Positions 46,293-56,929 of a DNA stretch of 64,000 bases are shown here, piece after piece. Position 1 is the first letter of the stretch. Each line of letters opens with the position of its first letter. The notes under the pieces are model-generated. The model did not search any database. It had not been told where the DNA came from and saw nothing but the letters and a program-made list of their open reading frames with translations. The translations under genes and the position numbers were made by a program. The stretch comes from Acinetobacter nosocomialis NIPH 2119 (GTDB lineage: Bacteria > Pseudomonadota > Gammaproteobacteria > Pseudomonadales > Moraxellaceae). Location of the stretch: the NCBI RefSeq assembly GCF_000368085.1, contig NZ_KB849239.1, positions 3,375,715-3,439,714 on the forward strand, read 5' to 3'.

Positions 46293-46377
46293 TATTTAGA
46301 CATTTTTTAACATGATAATGCGAATAAAATAACTATATTTATAATAAATATAAGGATTTAGTCTCATTTTTTCAATA

Positions 46378-46393
46378 TGGCACACTTTTTGCT
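46378..46393 (+). promoter_or_regulatory. Near-consensus sigma-54 promoter of gltBD
   Basis: TGGCACACTTTTTGCT: -24 GG and -12 GC are 12 bases apart, and the only departure from TGGCAC-G-N4-TTGCW is A for G at the seventh base. The predicted transcript starts near 46404. Confidence 0.7.
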
Positions 46394-46403
46394 TTATTGT
46401 TGT

Positions 46404-46676
46404 GCTTATTAATGTGCTGCAAACTATTTTTGCCCTCTAAGAAGTGAATTCTATGCAGAGGCGTGGGGTCCAACTGCTTTAAAAGAGTGCGAAATAAGTC
46501 AAAACATTTTTCTAGCAAAAACCAGTGTACGTAAAAATGGAACAGCGTATATTGGCTTATCAGCCCAAAATTTTTTGTTTGCGAAACATTGAGCTAACTG
46601 TCATCCGTAGGCACTATCGCAAAAAGAAGTTGTTTGTTTGACGCTCGAAAGAGCCTTATTGAAAGAAGGGTACGCT
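46404..46676 (+). other. Long gltB leader
   Basis: About 270 bases between the predicted sigma-54 start and the gltB ATG, less AT-rich than the upstream 180 bases. I see no known riboswitch, strong hairpin or leader peptide with confidence; a second, sigma-70 promoter may lie here. Confidence 0.4.
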
Positions 46677-49600
46677 ATGCACATGCCATCGCCTAATACT
46701 GTAGCTCCCGCTCAAGGTTTATATCAGCCTGATGAGTTTAAGGATAACTGTGGTTTTGGACTGATTGCCCATATGAAGGGTGAATCAAGTCATCATCTAG
46801 TAGAAACCGCGATTCACAGTTTAAGTTGCATGACGCACCGTGGTGGTATTGCCGCAGATGGCAAGACGGGAGATGGTTGCGGCTTATTATTGGCGATGCC
46901 AAAGCAATTTTTCCGTGATGAAGCAAAAAAACTAAGTGATATTACACTAAGTGAAATTTTTGCTGTGGGTACGGTATTTTTAAATATTGATCCTGCATTA
47001 GCACAGCACTCTAAAAATATTTTAACAAAAGAAATTGAGTCAGAAGGTTTACGTGTACTTGCTTGGCGTATTGTCCCTACAAATAACGATGCATTAGGTG
47101 AAATTGCGCTTCAATCTTTACCGGCTTTTGAACAAGTCATTGTGAACTGTCCAATGGGTGTAACTGAGGTTGAATTTAACCGTAAGTTATTCTTGGCGCG
47201 TCGCCGTGCGGAACAACAACTTCAAAAAGATCCGTCATTTTACGTGACTACGCTTTGCTCGACAGTTATTAGCTATAAAGGCTTGATGATGCCTGCTGCA
47301 ATTGCTGAGTTCTATACAGATTTGGCAGATGAGCGCTTAAAATCGCATATCGTGGTATTCCACCAACGTTTCTCTACAAATACATTACCGCGTTGGCCTT
47401 TGGCTCAGCCATTCCGTTACCTTGCACATAATGGTGAAATCAACACGATTACAGCAAACCGTAACTGGGCGTTAGCGCGTACTCCTAAATTTGAAAACCC
47501 ATTATTGCCAGGCCTTACTGAGCTTAACCCGATTGTAAACCGTACAGGTTCGGATTCTTCAAGCTTGGATAATATGCTTGAGATCTTGGTGGGTGGTGGT
47601 ATGGATTTATTCCGTGCTTTACGTATGCTCGTACCGCCAGCTTGGCAAAACGTTGAAACTCTAGATGCAGACTTGCGTGCATTCTATGAATTCAACTCAA
47701 AACATATGGAAGCTTGGGATGGTCCTGCTGGTCTTGTTATTCAAGATGGCCGCCATGCGATTTGTATGCTTGACCGTAATGGCCTGCGCCCTGCACGTTG
47801 GGTAATTACCAAAAATGATTATATTACCTTAGCATCTGAAATTGGTGTTTGGGGCTATGAACCTGAAGACGTAGTTTCCAAGGGTCGTGTAGGTCCTGGT
47901 CAAATCTTGGTAGTCGATACTTTAACAGGTAAAGTACTTGATACTAAAGATGTTAGTACTCATTTGAAAAACATGCGCCCGTACCGTGAGTGGTTACGTG
48001 ATCACGCGATTCGCTTAAATGCAAACCCAGAACTTGAAGAGCAACTTGTTGATAAAGGTTTAACTGGTGAAGCATTAAAAGCAGCTCAAAAAATGTTTAT
48101 GGTGACATTTGAAGAGCGCGACCAGTTGTTACGTCCAATCGCTGAGAGCGGTCAGGAAGCTGTTGGTTCTATGGGTGACGATACGCCAATGGCTGTATTG
48201 TCTCGTCAAGTACGTCATGTGACCGACTACTTCCGTCAACAGTTTGCACAGGTGACAAACCCACCAATTGACCCACTGCGTGAATCAATTGTTATGTCAC
48301 TTGAAACCTGTTTGGGTCGTGAGCAGAACGTATTCGAACAAGGTCCTGAGCATGCTGATCGTATCATCATCTCTAGCCCTGTATTGTCAAATTCAAAAAT
48401 GCAGCAAATTCGTACAATTGAGCGTGCGGGTTATGAGGCAGTTGATATTGATTTGAACTATGCTGAAACAGAAGGTTTACAAGCGGCAATTACGCGTATT
48501 TGTGAAGAATCTGCACAAGCTGTTCGTGATGGTAAAACCCTAATTGTTTTAACTGATAAAAACATTCGTGAGGGTTACTTACCTGCAAACGCTGCTCTTG
48601 CAACGGGTGCGGTACACCATTACCTCATTAAAACTGGTTTGCGTACTGATGCAAACATTATGGTTGAAACTGGTTTTGCACGTGATCCACACCAATTTGC
48701 GGTATTACTTGGTTTTGGTGCGACTGCTGTTTACCCATACCTTGCATATGACGTAATCAATGACTTGATTGCGAAAGGTGAGCTTTTAGGTGATCCGATT
48801 CATGCACAAGCAAACTTCCGTAAAGGTATTGAGAAAGGCTTGTTAAAAGTTCTTTCAAAAATGGGTATCTCGACAGTAGCTTCTTACCGTGGTGGTCAGT
48901 TATTTGAAGCAGTAGGTTTATCTTCTGAAGTTGTAGATCAGTGTTTCTTAGGCGTTCCAAGTCGTATCCAAGGTGCAACATTTGTTGATCTTGAAAATGA
49001 CCAGAAAAAATTAGCGGCGACAGCTTGGTCTAGTCGTAAGCCAATTGATCAGGGTGGTTTGCTTAAATTCGTATTTGGTAAAGAGTACCATGCGTTTAAC
49101 CCAGATGTGATTAACTCACTACATAAAGCGGTTCGCTCTGGTAAATACGAAGACTTTAAAGAATATGCTGAATTGGTAAATAACCGTCCAGTAGCGACTA
49201 TTCGTGACCTATTTAAGTTAAAAACAACTAATCCGATCCCAGTTGAACAAGTTGAATCGGTTGAAGATATTTTGCCTCGTTTCGACTCGGCAGGGATGTC
49301 TTTAGGTGCGCTTTCTCCAGAAGCGCATGAAGCCATTGCAATTGCGATGAACACCATTGGTGGTCGTTCAAACTCTGGTGAGGGTGGTGAAGACCCTGCA
49401 CGTTACGGCACAATTCGTAACTCGAAAATTAAGCAAATTGCATCTGGTCGTTTCGGTGTAACACCTGCTTACTTAACTTCTGCTGAAGTTTTGCAAATTA
49501 AAGTTGCTCAAGGTGCAAAACCAGGTGAAGGTGGTCAGTTACCAGGTGGTAAAGTGAATGGCTTGATTGCGCGTTTACGTTACTCAGTACCGGGTGTGAC

Positions 49601-51158
49601 ACTTATTTCACCTCCGCCACACCACGACATTTACTCAATTGAAGATTTGTCGCAACTGATTTTTGACTTGAAACAAGTTAACCCGAAAGCGATGGTATCT
49701 GTGAAGTTGGTATCTGAACCGGGTGTAGGTACGATTGCTGCTGGTGTTGCTAAAGCATATGCAGACTTTATTACCATTTCTGGTTATGACGGTGGTACTG
49801 CTGCATCTCCGCTTTCTTCAATTCACCACGCAGGTTCTCCATGGGAGCTTGGTTTGAGTGAAGCGCATCAGGCACTTCGTGTAAATGACTTGCGTGGCAA
49901 AGTACGTGTACAAACTGACGGCGGTTTAAAGACTGGTCTTGATGTTATTAAGGCAGCAATTTTAGGTGCTGAGAGTTTCGGTTTTGGTTCAACACCAATG
50001 ATTGCATTAGGTTGTAAATATCTACGTATTTGCCACTTAAACAACTGTGCAACAGGTGTTGCAACTCAACAAGACCATTTACGTCAAGAGCACTATATTG
50101 GCGAACCACAAATGCTCATTAACTTCTTCCACTTTATTGCAGAAGAAACACGTGAATGGTTAGCGGCTCTTGGTGTAGCTTCACTTAAAGACTTAATTGG
50201 TCGTGTGGACTTACTTGAAGTATTACCGGGTGAAACTGAAAAACATGCTCACCTTGATTTAAGTGCATTGTTAACTTCTCATCCTGCTGCTGAAGGTAAA
50301 GCGCAGTACTGTGAAGTACAAGGTAATGCACCATTTGATAAAGGTGTATTGGCTGAGAAAATGGTTGCAGAAATGCTTCCTGCAATTGAGTCAAGTGCAG
50401 GCGGTCAGTTCAACTTTAATGTCGTGAACTGTGACCGTTCAATTGGTGCACGTGTATCGGGTGAGATTGCTCGTCGCTATGGCAACTTGGGTATGGAAGC
50501 ACATCCGGTTGTAATGAACCTAACAGGTACTGCTGGTCAGTCACTTGGTGTTTGGAATGCTGGTGGTTTGCATATCCGTCTTGAAGGTGATGCAAACGAC
50601 TATGTAGGTAAAGGCATGGCGGGTGGTCGTATCTCGATCTTCCCACCAAAAGGTTCGCCTTTCCAAACACAAAATACAGCAATTATTGGTAATACTTGTT
50701 TATATGGCGCAACTGGCGGTAAGTTATTTGCAGCTGGTACGGCAGGTGAGCGTTTCGCCGTTCGTAACTCTGGTGCGTTTGCTGTTATTGAAGGTGCAGG
50801 TGACCACTGCTGTGAATATATGACTGGTGGTGTTGTGACTGTGCTTGGAAAAGTGGGTCATAACTTCGGTGCAGGTATGACAGGCGGTTTTGCTTATGTG
50901 CTTGACCTCGATAATGATTTTGTAGATTACTACAACCACGAGTTAATTGACTTAACCCGTATTTCAACAGAATCTATGGAAGATCATAAAGAGTTCTTGT
51001 TGCGTATTATTGACGAGCATATTAAAGAAACTGGTAGTGCTTGGGCTTATAAAATTCGCAATGAGTTCGATTTCTACAGCCGTAAATTCTGGCTTGTAAA
51101 ACCAAAAGCTGCTAACTTGCAATCGCTTTTGAAAACTACACAAGCTGATCCACAATAA
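46677..51158 (+). CDS. gltB: Glutamate synthase (NADPH), large subunit
   Basis: 1493 residues from ATG at 46677, with GAAAGAAGGG just upstream; an in-frame ATG at 46638 would add 13 residues and lacks a site. Seen: N-terminal glutaminase (Ntn) domain with the nucleophile Cys25 in CGFGLIAH after a 24-residue propeptide, FMN-binding synthase domain ([17 protein letters not shown]), the 3Fe-4S cysteines in [12 protein letters not shown], and the C-terminal Gly-rich beta-helix ([20 protein letters not shown]). Known: with GltD it makes two glutamates from glutamine and 2-oxoglutarate. A sigma-54 promoter with NtrC-like sites lies upstream. Confidence 0.96.
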   Translation: MHMPSPNTVAPAQGLYQPDEFKDNCGFGLIAHMKGESSHHLVETAIHSLSCMTHRGGIAADGKTGDGCGLLLAMPKQFFRDEAKKLSDITLSEIFAVGTVFLNIDPALAQHSKNILTKEIESEGLRVLAWRIVPTNNDALGEIALQSLPAFEQVIVNCPMGVTEVEFNRKLFLARRRAEQQLQKDPSFYVTTLCSTVISYKGLMMPAAIAEFYTDLADERLKSHIVVFHQRFSTNTLPRWPLAQPFRYLAHNGEINTITANRNWALARTPKFENPLLPGLTELNPIVNRTGSDSSSLDNMLEILVGGGMDLFRALRMLVPPAWQNVETLDADLRAFYEFNSKHMEAWDGPAGLVIQDGRHAICMLDRNGLRPARWVITKNDYITLASEIGVWGYEPEDVVSKGRVGPGQILVVDTLTGKVLDTKDVSTHLKNMRPYREWLRDHAIRLNANPELEEQLVDKGLTGEALKAAQKMFMVTFEERDQLLRPIAESGQEAVGSMGDDTPMAVLSRQVRHVTDYFRQQFAQVTNPPIDPLRESIVMSLETCLGREQNVFEQGPEHADRIIISSPVLSNSKMQQIRTIERAGYEAVDIDLNYAETEGLQAAITRICEESAQAVRDGKTLIVLTDKNIREGYLPANAALATGAVHHYLIKTGLRTDANIMVETGFARDPHQFAVLLGFGATAVYPYLAYDVINDLIAKGELLGDPIHAQANFRKGIEKGLLKVLSKMGISTVASYRGGQLFEAVGLSSEVVDQCFLGVPSRIQGATFVDLENDQKKLAATAWSSRKPIDQGGLLKFVFGKEYHAFNPDVINSLHKAVRSGKYEDFKEYAELVNNRPVATIRDLFKLKTTNPIPVEQVESVEDILPRFDSAGMSLGALSPEAHEAIAIAMNTIGGRSNSGEGGEDPARYGTIRNSKIKQIASGRFGVTPAYLTSAEVLQIKVAQGAKPGEGGQLPGGKVNGLIARLRYSVPGVTLISPPPHHDIYSIEDLSQLIFDLKQVNPKAMVSVKLVSEPGVGTIAAGVAKAYADFITISGYDGGTAASPLSSIHHAGSPWELGLSEAHQALRVNDLRGKVRVQTDGGLKTGLDVIKAAILGAESFGFGSTPMIALGCKYLRICHLNNCATGVATQQDHLRQEHYIGEPQMLINFFHFIAEETREWLAALGVASLKDLIGRVDLLEVLPGETEKHAHLDLSALLTSHPAAEGKAQYCEVQGNAPFDKGVLAEKMVAEMLPAIESSAGGQFNFNVVNCDRSIGARVSGEIARRYGNLGMEAHPVVMNLTGTAGQSLGVWNAGGLHIRLEGDANDYVGKGMAGGRISIFPPKGSPFQTQNTAIIGNTCLYGATGGKLFAAGTAGERFAVRNSGAFAVIEGAGDHCCEYMTGGVVTVLGKVGHNFGAGMTGGFAYVLDLDNDFVDYYNHELIDLTRISTESMEDHKEFLLRIIDEHIKETGSAWAYKIRNEFDFYSRKFWLVKPKAANLQSLLKTTQADPQ

Positions 51159-52649
<1,491 letters not shown>

Positions 52650-52678
52650 TCTAAAAAATCATTACTAAAGTTTTTGAT

Positions 52679-52710
52679 AAAGCCTGCTATATGCAGGCTT
52701 TATTTTTTAC
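52679..52710 (+). terminator. Terminator of gltBD
   Basis: Stem AAAGCCTGC/GCAGGCTTT, loop TATAT, then T-run. Confidence 0.85.
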
Positions 52711-52822
52711 CGTTAATCAGTTTGACGTTTTTGGCAAATATAATAAGCTTTTTTGCCCTTTTTAGCCCCTTAGTTGCAAGAGATACTCAAAGCTTCCTTC
52801 TTCACTACAGTAGGTGTTGAGC

Positions 52823-53710
52823 ATGAACATCGCAGGTATGACGGCAGAAAAATCATATTTAAATCGTCGAAAAGCGTTGGGTATTACAGTGCGTCGCCTT
52901 GAGTTTAATCCTCAAGCAATCAAGCGCTATTATTTTGCAAATTCGCCTTTAATGTCCCATTTTTTAACTGCACTCTCTTCAACATTTCCCGTAGGAGAAC
53001 AGTTTTTTGTAAATAGCGTGCGTAATGTACGTGACAAAGTTTCCGATCCCCAATTGCAGGCACAAATTGCAGCTTTTATTGGACAAGAAGCGATGCACTC
53101 GAAAGCGCATGGTGAATTTAATGAGGCTTGGCGCCGTGATGACTATAATTTGGATCGTTTTCAAGCGTGGTTGAATGAGCGTGATAAATATTTAAGAACA
53201 ATTTCTCCTAAGCTACAGCTGGCATTGACATGTGCATTTGAGCATTTTACGGCTTTGCTTGGAGGATATATTTTACAGCATCCTGAATTATTAAAAACTT
53301 TGGACCAAGATGCGCTAAAGCTTTGGGTCTGGCATGCTATTGAGGAAATCGAGCATCGTTCAGTTGCATTTGATGTGTACCAACATGTCTATGGTGATGA
53401 TCGTATTCGCCGTTTACTCATGCGTAGTGTTACTACGGGATTTGCGAGTCTTGCTTTCTATGGTACGACGCGGTTATTTTGGCAAGATAAATGGAAAAGT
53501 TTGCCTAAAATGGGCGGAAATATTTTTGGTGTGTATTTGCTTGTTAAAATGATTATACAACTGACACCTGAATATTTTGCTTATTACAGAAAAGACTTTC
53601 ATCCGAGTCAAAAAAACTATGGCCAGATGGTCGATTATTGGAAGAGTTATTTGGCGGATGAATATCAAATGACAAGTTTCCACGAGGAAACAAAGTTAAG
53701 ACCAAGCTAG
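52823..53710 (+). CDS. Predicted metal-dependent hydrolase (PF10118 type)
   Basis: 295 residues from ATG at 52823; a GTG at 52814 is possible, but AGG stands at the right distance for the ATG. Seen: helical protein with the family's His/Glu set: FIGQEAMHSKAH (about 92-103), FEHFTALLGGY, and WHAIEEIEHRSVAFDVY (about 172-188), which together resemble a di-metal helical bundle. No signal peptide. Known only as a predicted hydrolase; the ferritin-like look leaves an oxidase or hydroxylase possible. Not an operon member. Confidence 0.78.
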   Translation: MNIAGMTAEKSYLNRRKALGITVRRLEFNPQAIKRYYFANSPLMSHFLTALSSTFPVGEQFFVNSVRNVRDKVSDPQLQAQIAAFIGQEAMHSKAHGEFNEAWRRDDYNLDRFQAWLNERDKYLRTISPKLQLALTCAFEHFTALLGGYILQHPELLKTLDQDALKLWVWHAIEEIEHRSVAFDVYQHVYGDDRIRRLLMRSVTTGFASLAFYGTTRLFWQDKWKSLPKMGGNIFGVYLLVKMIIQLTPEYFAYYRKDFHPSQKNYGQMVDYWKSYLADEYQMTSFHEETKLRPS

Positions 53711-53713
53711 AAT

Positions 53714-53745
53714 AAAAAACCGGATTTAAAGATCCGGTTTTTTTT
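53714..53745 (+). terminator. Terminator after the predicted metal-dependent hydrolase
   Basis: Stem AAAAACCGGAT/ATCCGGTTTTT, loop TTAAAG, then T-run. Confidence 0.88.
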
Positions 53746-53843
53746 AAATCTATAAAATAAAAGCAACACAATAATGCCAAATTCATCATACAATCGAGAC
53801 AAGAGGTTAAAAATATAAAGAAAAACTTGAGGATAAAGTGACG

Positions 53844-54434
53844 ATGAAAACGTTTAAACAACTTGTAATCGCGACAACACTTGCAAGCACCTTACTATTT
53901 TCCGGCTGTGGCTATAATACTTTACAGGTCAAAGATGAGGCTGTAACAGCGGCTTGGTCTGAGGTACAGAACCAATATCAACGTCGATCAGATTTAGTAC
54001 CAAATCTTGTAAACGTAGTTAAAGGTTATGCTAAGCACGAAGAGCAAGTATTAACTGAAGTAACTCAGGCACGCGCAAATGTAGCAGGCTTGAAGGTCGA
54101 TAAAGAAGTATTGGAAGACCCAGCATTACTTGAAAAATATCAACAAGCGCAAAGCCAGTTAACTGGTGCATTATCTCGACTGATTGCTGTTTCAGAAAAT
54201 TACCCAGACTTAAAAGCCAATACCCAATTCCAAGAATTACAGGTTCAGCTTGAGGGTACAGAAAACCGAATTGCTGTGGCACGTAATCGTTATATTACAA
54301 CTGTTCAAGACTATAACTCTTATGTCCGTCAGTTCCCACAAGCTGTAACAGCGAAAGTGATTGGTATGCATCCAAAAGCTAATTTCTCTGCAGAAGCATC
54401 GGCTCAGCAGGCTCCAAAAGTTTCTTTCGATTAA
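53844..54434 (+). CDS. lemA: LemA family lipoprotein
   Basis: 196 residues from ATG at 53844; GTG at 53838 is in frame, and GAGGATAAAG upstream could serve either. Seen: signal with lipobox FSGC, then the LemA core: YNTLQVKDEAV, AWSEVQNQYQRRSDLVPNLV, YPDLKANTQFQELQ, and ENRIAVARNRY. Known: LemA proteins are helical, membrane-attached, and usually lie next to TPM-domain genes, as here. Function is poorly known; the pair may act in envelope assembly or quality control. Twenty-one bases before the TPM gene. Confidence 0.9.
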   Translation: MKTFKQLVIATTLASTLLFSGCGYNTLQVKDEAVTAAWSEVQNQYQRRSDLVPNLVNVVKGYAKHEEQVLTEVTQARANVAGLKVDKEVLEDPALLEKYQQAQSQLTGALSRLIAVSENYPDLKANTQFQELQVQLEGTENRIAVARNRYITTVQDYNSYVRQFPQAVTAKVIGMHPKANFSAEASAQQAPKVSFD

Positions 54435-54455
54435 TTTAAATCAAGGAAGAGCCGC

Positions 54456-55538
54456 ATGAGAAATACTATATTGCTTCAGTTTAAGCAAATTAAGGTGTTT
54501 GTTATTACCTTAATAGTGCTCTGCTGCAGTGTTCTGTTTCAGAGTGCGGCTTGGAGTGAGAATAATATTGCCACTGCTAAAGATGAAACTGATACTGTGG
54601 TGGCAGGTAAAATTATTCAACAGCAGCAAGCTCAAGCATCGAAACCTAAAATCAATGAGCAGGCTGCTTCAAGTGCCGCGCCTCAAGCTCAGGTTGCGAA
54701 TGACATGGCTGATGGTGAATCAATTCGCGGTTTACCAACATTAAATCAGCCTGTTATTGATCAAGCCAATATTTTGAGTGAAGCTGAAAAGCAGCAACTC
54801 AATCAGAAAATTTTAAATCTATACCAGCAAGGTAAGGCACAAATAGGTATTGTGATTGTACCGACCACAGGCCAAGAAGATATATTTGATTACGCTTTAC
54901 GTGTCGGCGAAAAATGGCAACTTGGTTCGAGTAAACGAGATAATGGTTTACTTATCGCAGTTGCTATTAATGATCATAGAATACAAATTTTGACTGGATA
55001 TGGTTTAGAAGGCGTATTGCCTGATATTGTGGCAAGTCGAATTATTCGAAATCAAATTACACCTTATTTTAAACAAGCCCAATATGCTCAAGGATTAAAC
55101 GCTGGTCTTGATGAAATCGGAAGGATTTTAAATCTAGATCCGGAAGTTGCTCAGCAAGCTGCTCAAGATTTAAAAGAGCGCCAACATCAGGCTGCCGAAG
55201 AACAACAAGCCAAACAAACTACTTTGACAATGGCGTTGTTTATTCTTATTGCCGGAATTGTAGGCTCTTTTATTGTTGGTCGACCTCTCAGTGCTTCTAC
55301 AGCAGGTGTTGCTGCCGCGGTAGCAGGCTTTGTAAACGGTGCTGGCTTGGTCACTAGTTTACTACTTGGATTTGGTATTTTCTTTTTACTTATTACCTCA
55401 ATTGCCCAACTTATTTTACAGGCTATTTTAAGTGGTTCTGGTGGGGGTGGACGCGGAGGCGGCGGCGGTGGTGGCGGCGGCGGTTATGGCGGCGGTGGAG
55501 GTCGTTTTGGTGGTGGAGGTGCTTCAGGGTCATGGTAA
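54456..55538 (+). CDS. TPM-domain membrane protein with glycine-rich tail (YgcG-like)
   Basis: 360 residues. Seen: signal peptide, a Gln/Ala-rich linker, a periplasmic TPM domain (about 90-235: VIDQANILSEAEKQQL, GIVIVPTTGQEDIFDYALRV, ILTGYGLEGVLPD), two membrane segments (TLTMALFILIAGIVGSFIVG, LGFGIFFLLITSIAQ), then a tail made almost wholly of Gly ending in GASGSW. The Gly tract is coded by GGC/GGT/GGA repeats (about 55439-55530). Known: TPM domains are found with LemA; some act in photosystem repair or as weak phosphatases. Overlaps the next gene by 7 bases. Confidence 0.87.
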   Translation: MRNTILLQFKQIKVFVITLIVLCCSVLFQSAAWSENNIATAKDETDTVVAGKIIQQQQAQASKPKINEQAASSAAPQAQVANDMADGESIRGLPTLNQPVIDQANILSEAEKQQLNQKILNLYQQGKAQIGIVIVPTTGQEDIFDYALRVGEKWQLGSSKRDNGLLIAVAINDHRIQILTGYGLEGVLPDIVASRIIRNQITPYFKQAQYAQGLNAGLDEIGRILNLDPEVAQQAAQDLKERQHQAAEEQQAKQTTLTMALFILIAGIVGSFIVGRPLSASTAGVAAAVAGFVNGAGLVTSLLLGFGIFFLLITSIAQLILQAILSGSGGGGRGGGGGGGGGGYGGGGGRFGGGGASGSW

Positions 55539-56092
55539 CAACATCAGAAACAACACAAATTATTACTCAACCAAAAATTGAGGAATATGTAGAGCCAAGC
55601 TTAAAACGTTGGTTTAAGCATCTTTGCTATTTTCCTGCTAGTAGCCGCTATTTTAGTAAAAGGGTTAAACAAGCTATTGCTGAAGCTGTTCAACAAGCAG
55701 AACTTGGTCATGTTGGTGAAATACAGGTCGTTATAGAAGGGCATATTCCTTGTTCACAAGCATATAGGCAGAACACGCGCTTAAGGGCGCAACAATTATT
55801 TGCAGAACTTGGGGTTTGGGATACTGAACTTAATAGCGGTGTACTGCTCTATTTAAATTTATGTGAACGCACAGTAGAAATTATATTTGATCGTGGTATT
55901 CGAAGCGCGACGACTGAGCAGGTATGGCAACAGATTTGTGAGTCTATTGTGCAGCAGCTTAAACAAAAGCAGTATCTACAAGCTGTAGTGATTGGGGTTC
56001 AGCAAATTGGTGATGTGATGTCTCGGTTTTACGATGAAAATATGCCAGATCAGAATAATGAATTGGGTAATGCACCTATCATTATTAATTAA
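55532..56092 (+). CDS. TPM-domain cytoplasmic protein
   Basis: 186 residues. Seen: no signal peptide; TPM-like core (FSKRVKQAIAEAVQQAELGHVGEIQVVIEG ... GVLLYLNLCERTVEIIFDRG; quoted in parts) much like the third gene of other lemA-TPM operons. No membrane segment. The start overlaps the previous gene by 7 bases, so it is translationally coupled. It may act on the inner face where the YgcG-like protein acts outside. I see no terminator after it. Confidence 0.82.
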   Translation: MVTTSETTQIITQPKIEEYVEPSLKRWFKHLCYFPASSRYFSKRVKQAIAEAVQQAELGHVGEIQVVIEGHIPCSQAYRQNTRLRAQQLFAELGVWDTELNSGVLLYLNLCERTVEIIFDRGIRSATTEQVWQQICESIVQQLKQKQYLQAVVIGVQQIGDVMSRFYDENMPDQNNELGNAPIIIN

Positions 56093-56143
56093 ATTATCTA
56101 CACAAAATCTAGCTGTTTTAAAAAATTTGGACAATAAACTGAC

Positions 56144-56158
56144 TGACAAAAAATGTCA
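56144..56158 (+). promoter_or_regulatory. TGACA/TGTCA dyad upstream of pilA
   Basis: TGACA-AAAAA-TGTCA, perfect 5-base arms, about 230 bases before the predicted pilA transcript start. Contains the TGTC core of PilR sites described in Pseudomonas. Confidence 0.4.
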
Positions 56159-56181
56159 TCTAATCATGTATTTTTAAAGAG

Positions 56182-56192
56182 ATTTTTGTCAC
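56182..56192 (+). repeat. Direct repeat ATTTTTGTCAC, first copy
   Basis: The same 11 bases recur at 56270-56280, 88 bases downstream, inside the proximal dyad. Confidence 0.45.
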
Positions 56193-56262
56193 ATTAAAAA
56201 GTAAAAAAAAGAAATAGGCTGTGAAGAAATTTTTATTAGTGATTTAATTCTAAAAAAATTAT

Positions 56263-56281
56263 AGTGACAATTTTTGTCACT
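56263..56281 (+). promoter_or_regulatory. AGTGAC/GTCACT dyad upstream of pilA
   Basis: AGTGAC-AATTTTT-GTCACT, perfect 6-base arms, about 110 bases before the predicted start, a usual place for a sigma-54 activator. Likely PilR site. Confidence 0.5.
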
Positions 56282-56353
56282 TATTTACTGCTTTAGTATT
56301 CCGAATAAGTTTAGAATATTTATAAGTTTTTGTTTTTTAATAAAAATAAAAGT

Positions 56354-56369
56354 TGGCATGGTTGCTGCA
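56354..56369 (+). promoter_or_regulatory. Sigma-54 promoter of pilA
   Basis: TGGCATGGTTGCTGCA: -24 GG and -12 GC are 12 bases apart. Two departures from consensus (T for C, C for T). The predicted start is near 56380, 50 bases before the pilA ATG. Confidence 0.75.
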
Positions 56370-56431
56370 ATATATTCTATAGCTCAAAAAGCTTATATAA
56401 AAACATACATACAATCTTTGGGGAAAAGGCT

Positions 56432-56869
56432 ATGAATGCACAAAAAGGTTTTACATTAATTGAACTTATGATCGTTGTAGCGATTATTGGTATTTTAGCA
56501 GCGATCGCGATTCCTGCTTATCAAAACTATATTGCTAAATCTCAAGTAAGTACAGGACTAACTGATATTACCGCTGGTAAAGCTAATACTGAAACTAAAT
56601 TAGCAGAAGGTTTAACTGCTAATTTAACAAATGCTACTGATGTAGGCTTGCAAGCTTCAAGCAATGCTTGTTCTTCAATTAGTGTGTCAGTTGCTACTAC
56701 TGGATTAACATCAATTGAATGTACATTACAAGGCACTTCACAAATTAGTGGCAAGAAAATTTCTTGGGAACGAACAGCTGATAGTGCTACAGCAGGGACT
56801 ACAGGAACATGGCGTTGTAAAACTGATGTAGCTGATAATTTACGTCCTAAATCATGTGGTGCATCATAA
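56432..56869 (+). CDS. pilA: Type IV major pilin PilA
   Basis: 145 residues from ATG at 56432, with GGGGAAAAGG upstream; the frame is open to 56330 but that part is the leader and promoter. Seen: six-residue prepilin leader MNAQKG, then [14 protein letters not shown] with Glu5 of the mature pilin, and four cysteines (80, 97, 129, 142) of which the last two should close the D-region loop. The C-terminus is ...SCGAS: a terminal Ser, the acceptor used by TfpO-type glycosylation. Known: cleaved and N-methylated by PilD, then built into the pilus for twitching and DNA uptake. Confidence 0.93.
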   Translation: MNAQKGFTLIELMIVVAIIGILAAIAIPAYQNYIAKSQVSTGLTDITAGKANTETKLAEGLTANLTNATDVGLQASSNACSSISVSVATTGLTSIECTLQGTSQISGKKISWERTADSATAGTTGTWRCKTDVADNLRPKSCGAS

Positions 56870-56885
56870 AAAATTTAGTTCTATA

Positions 56886-56913
56886 AAGAAGAGAGGCTTA
56901 GGCCTCTCTTCTT
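56886..56913 (+). terminator. Attenuator-like hairpin between pilA and tfpO
   Basis: 12-bp perfect stem AAGAAGAGAGGC/GCCTCTCTTCTT, loop TTAG, with no full T-run (ACTTAGTG follows). It probably stops part of the transcripts or protects the pilA message. Confidence 0.6.
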
Positions 56914-56929
56914 ACTTAGTGAATAAAAT

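Noticed and set aside
46638..46676. Longer N-terminus of GltB
   Set aside because: The ATG at 46677 has a ribosome site, and a 24-residue propeptide before Cys25 is enough for this family.
56330..56431. N-terminal extension of the pilin frame
   Set aside because: It covers the sigma-54 promoter and leader; the prepilin leader MNAQKG with a ribosome site marks the true start at 56432.
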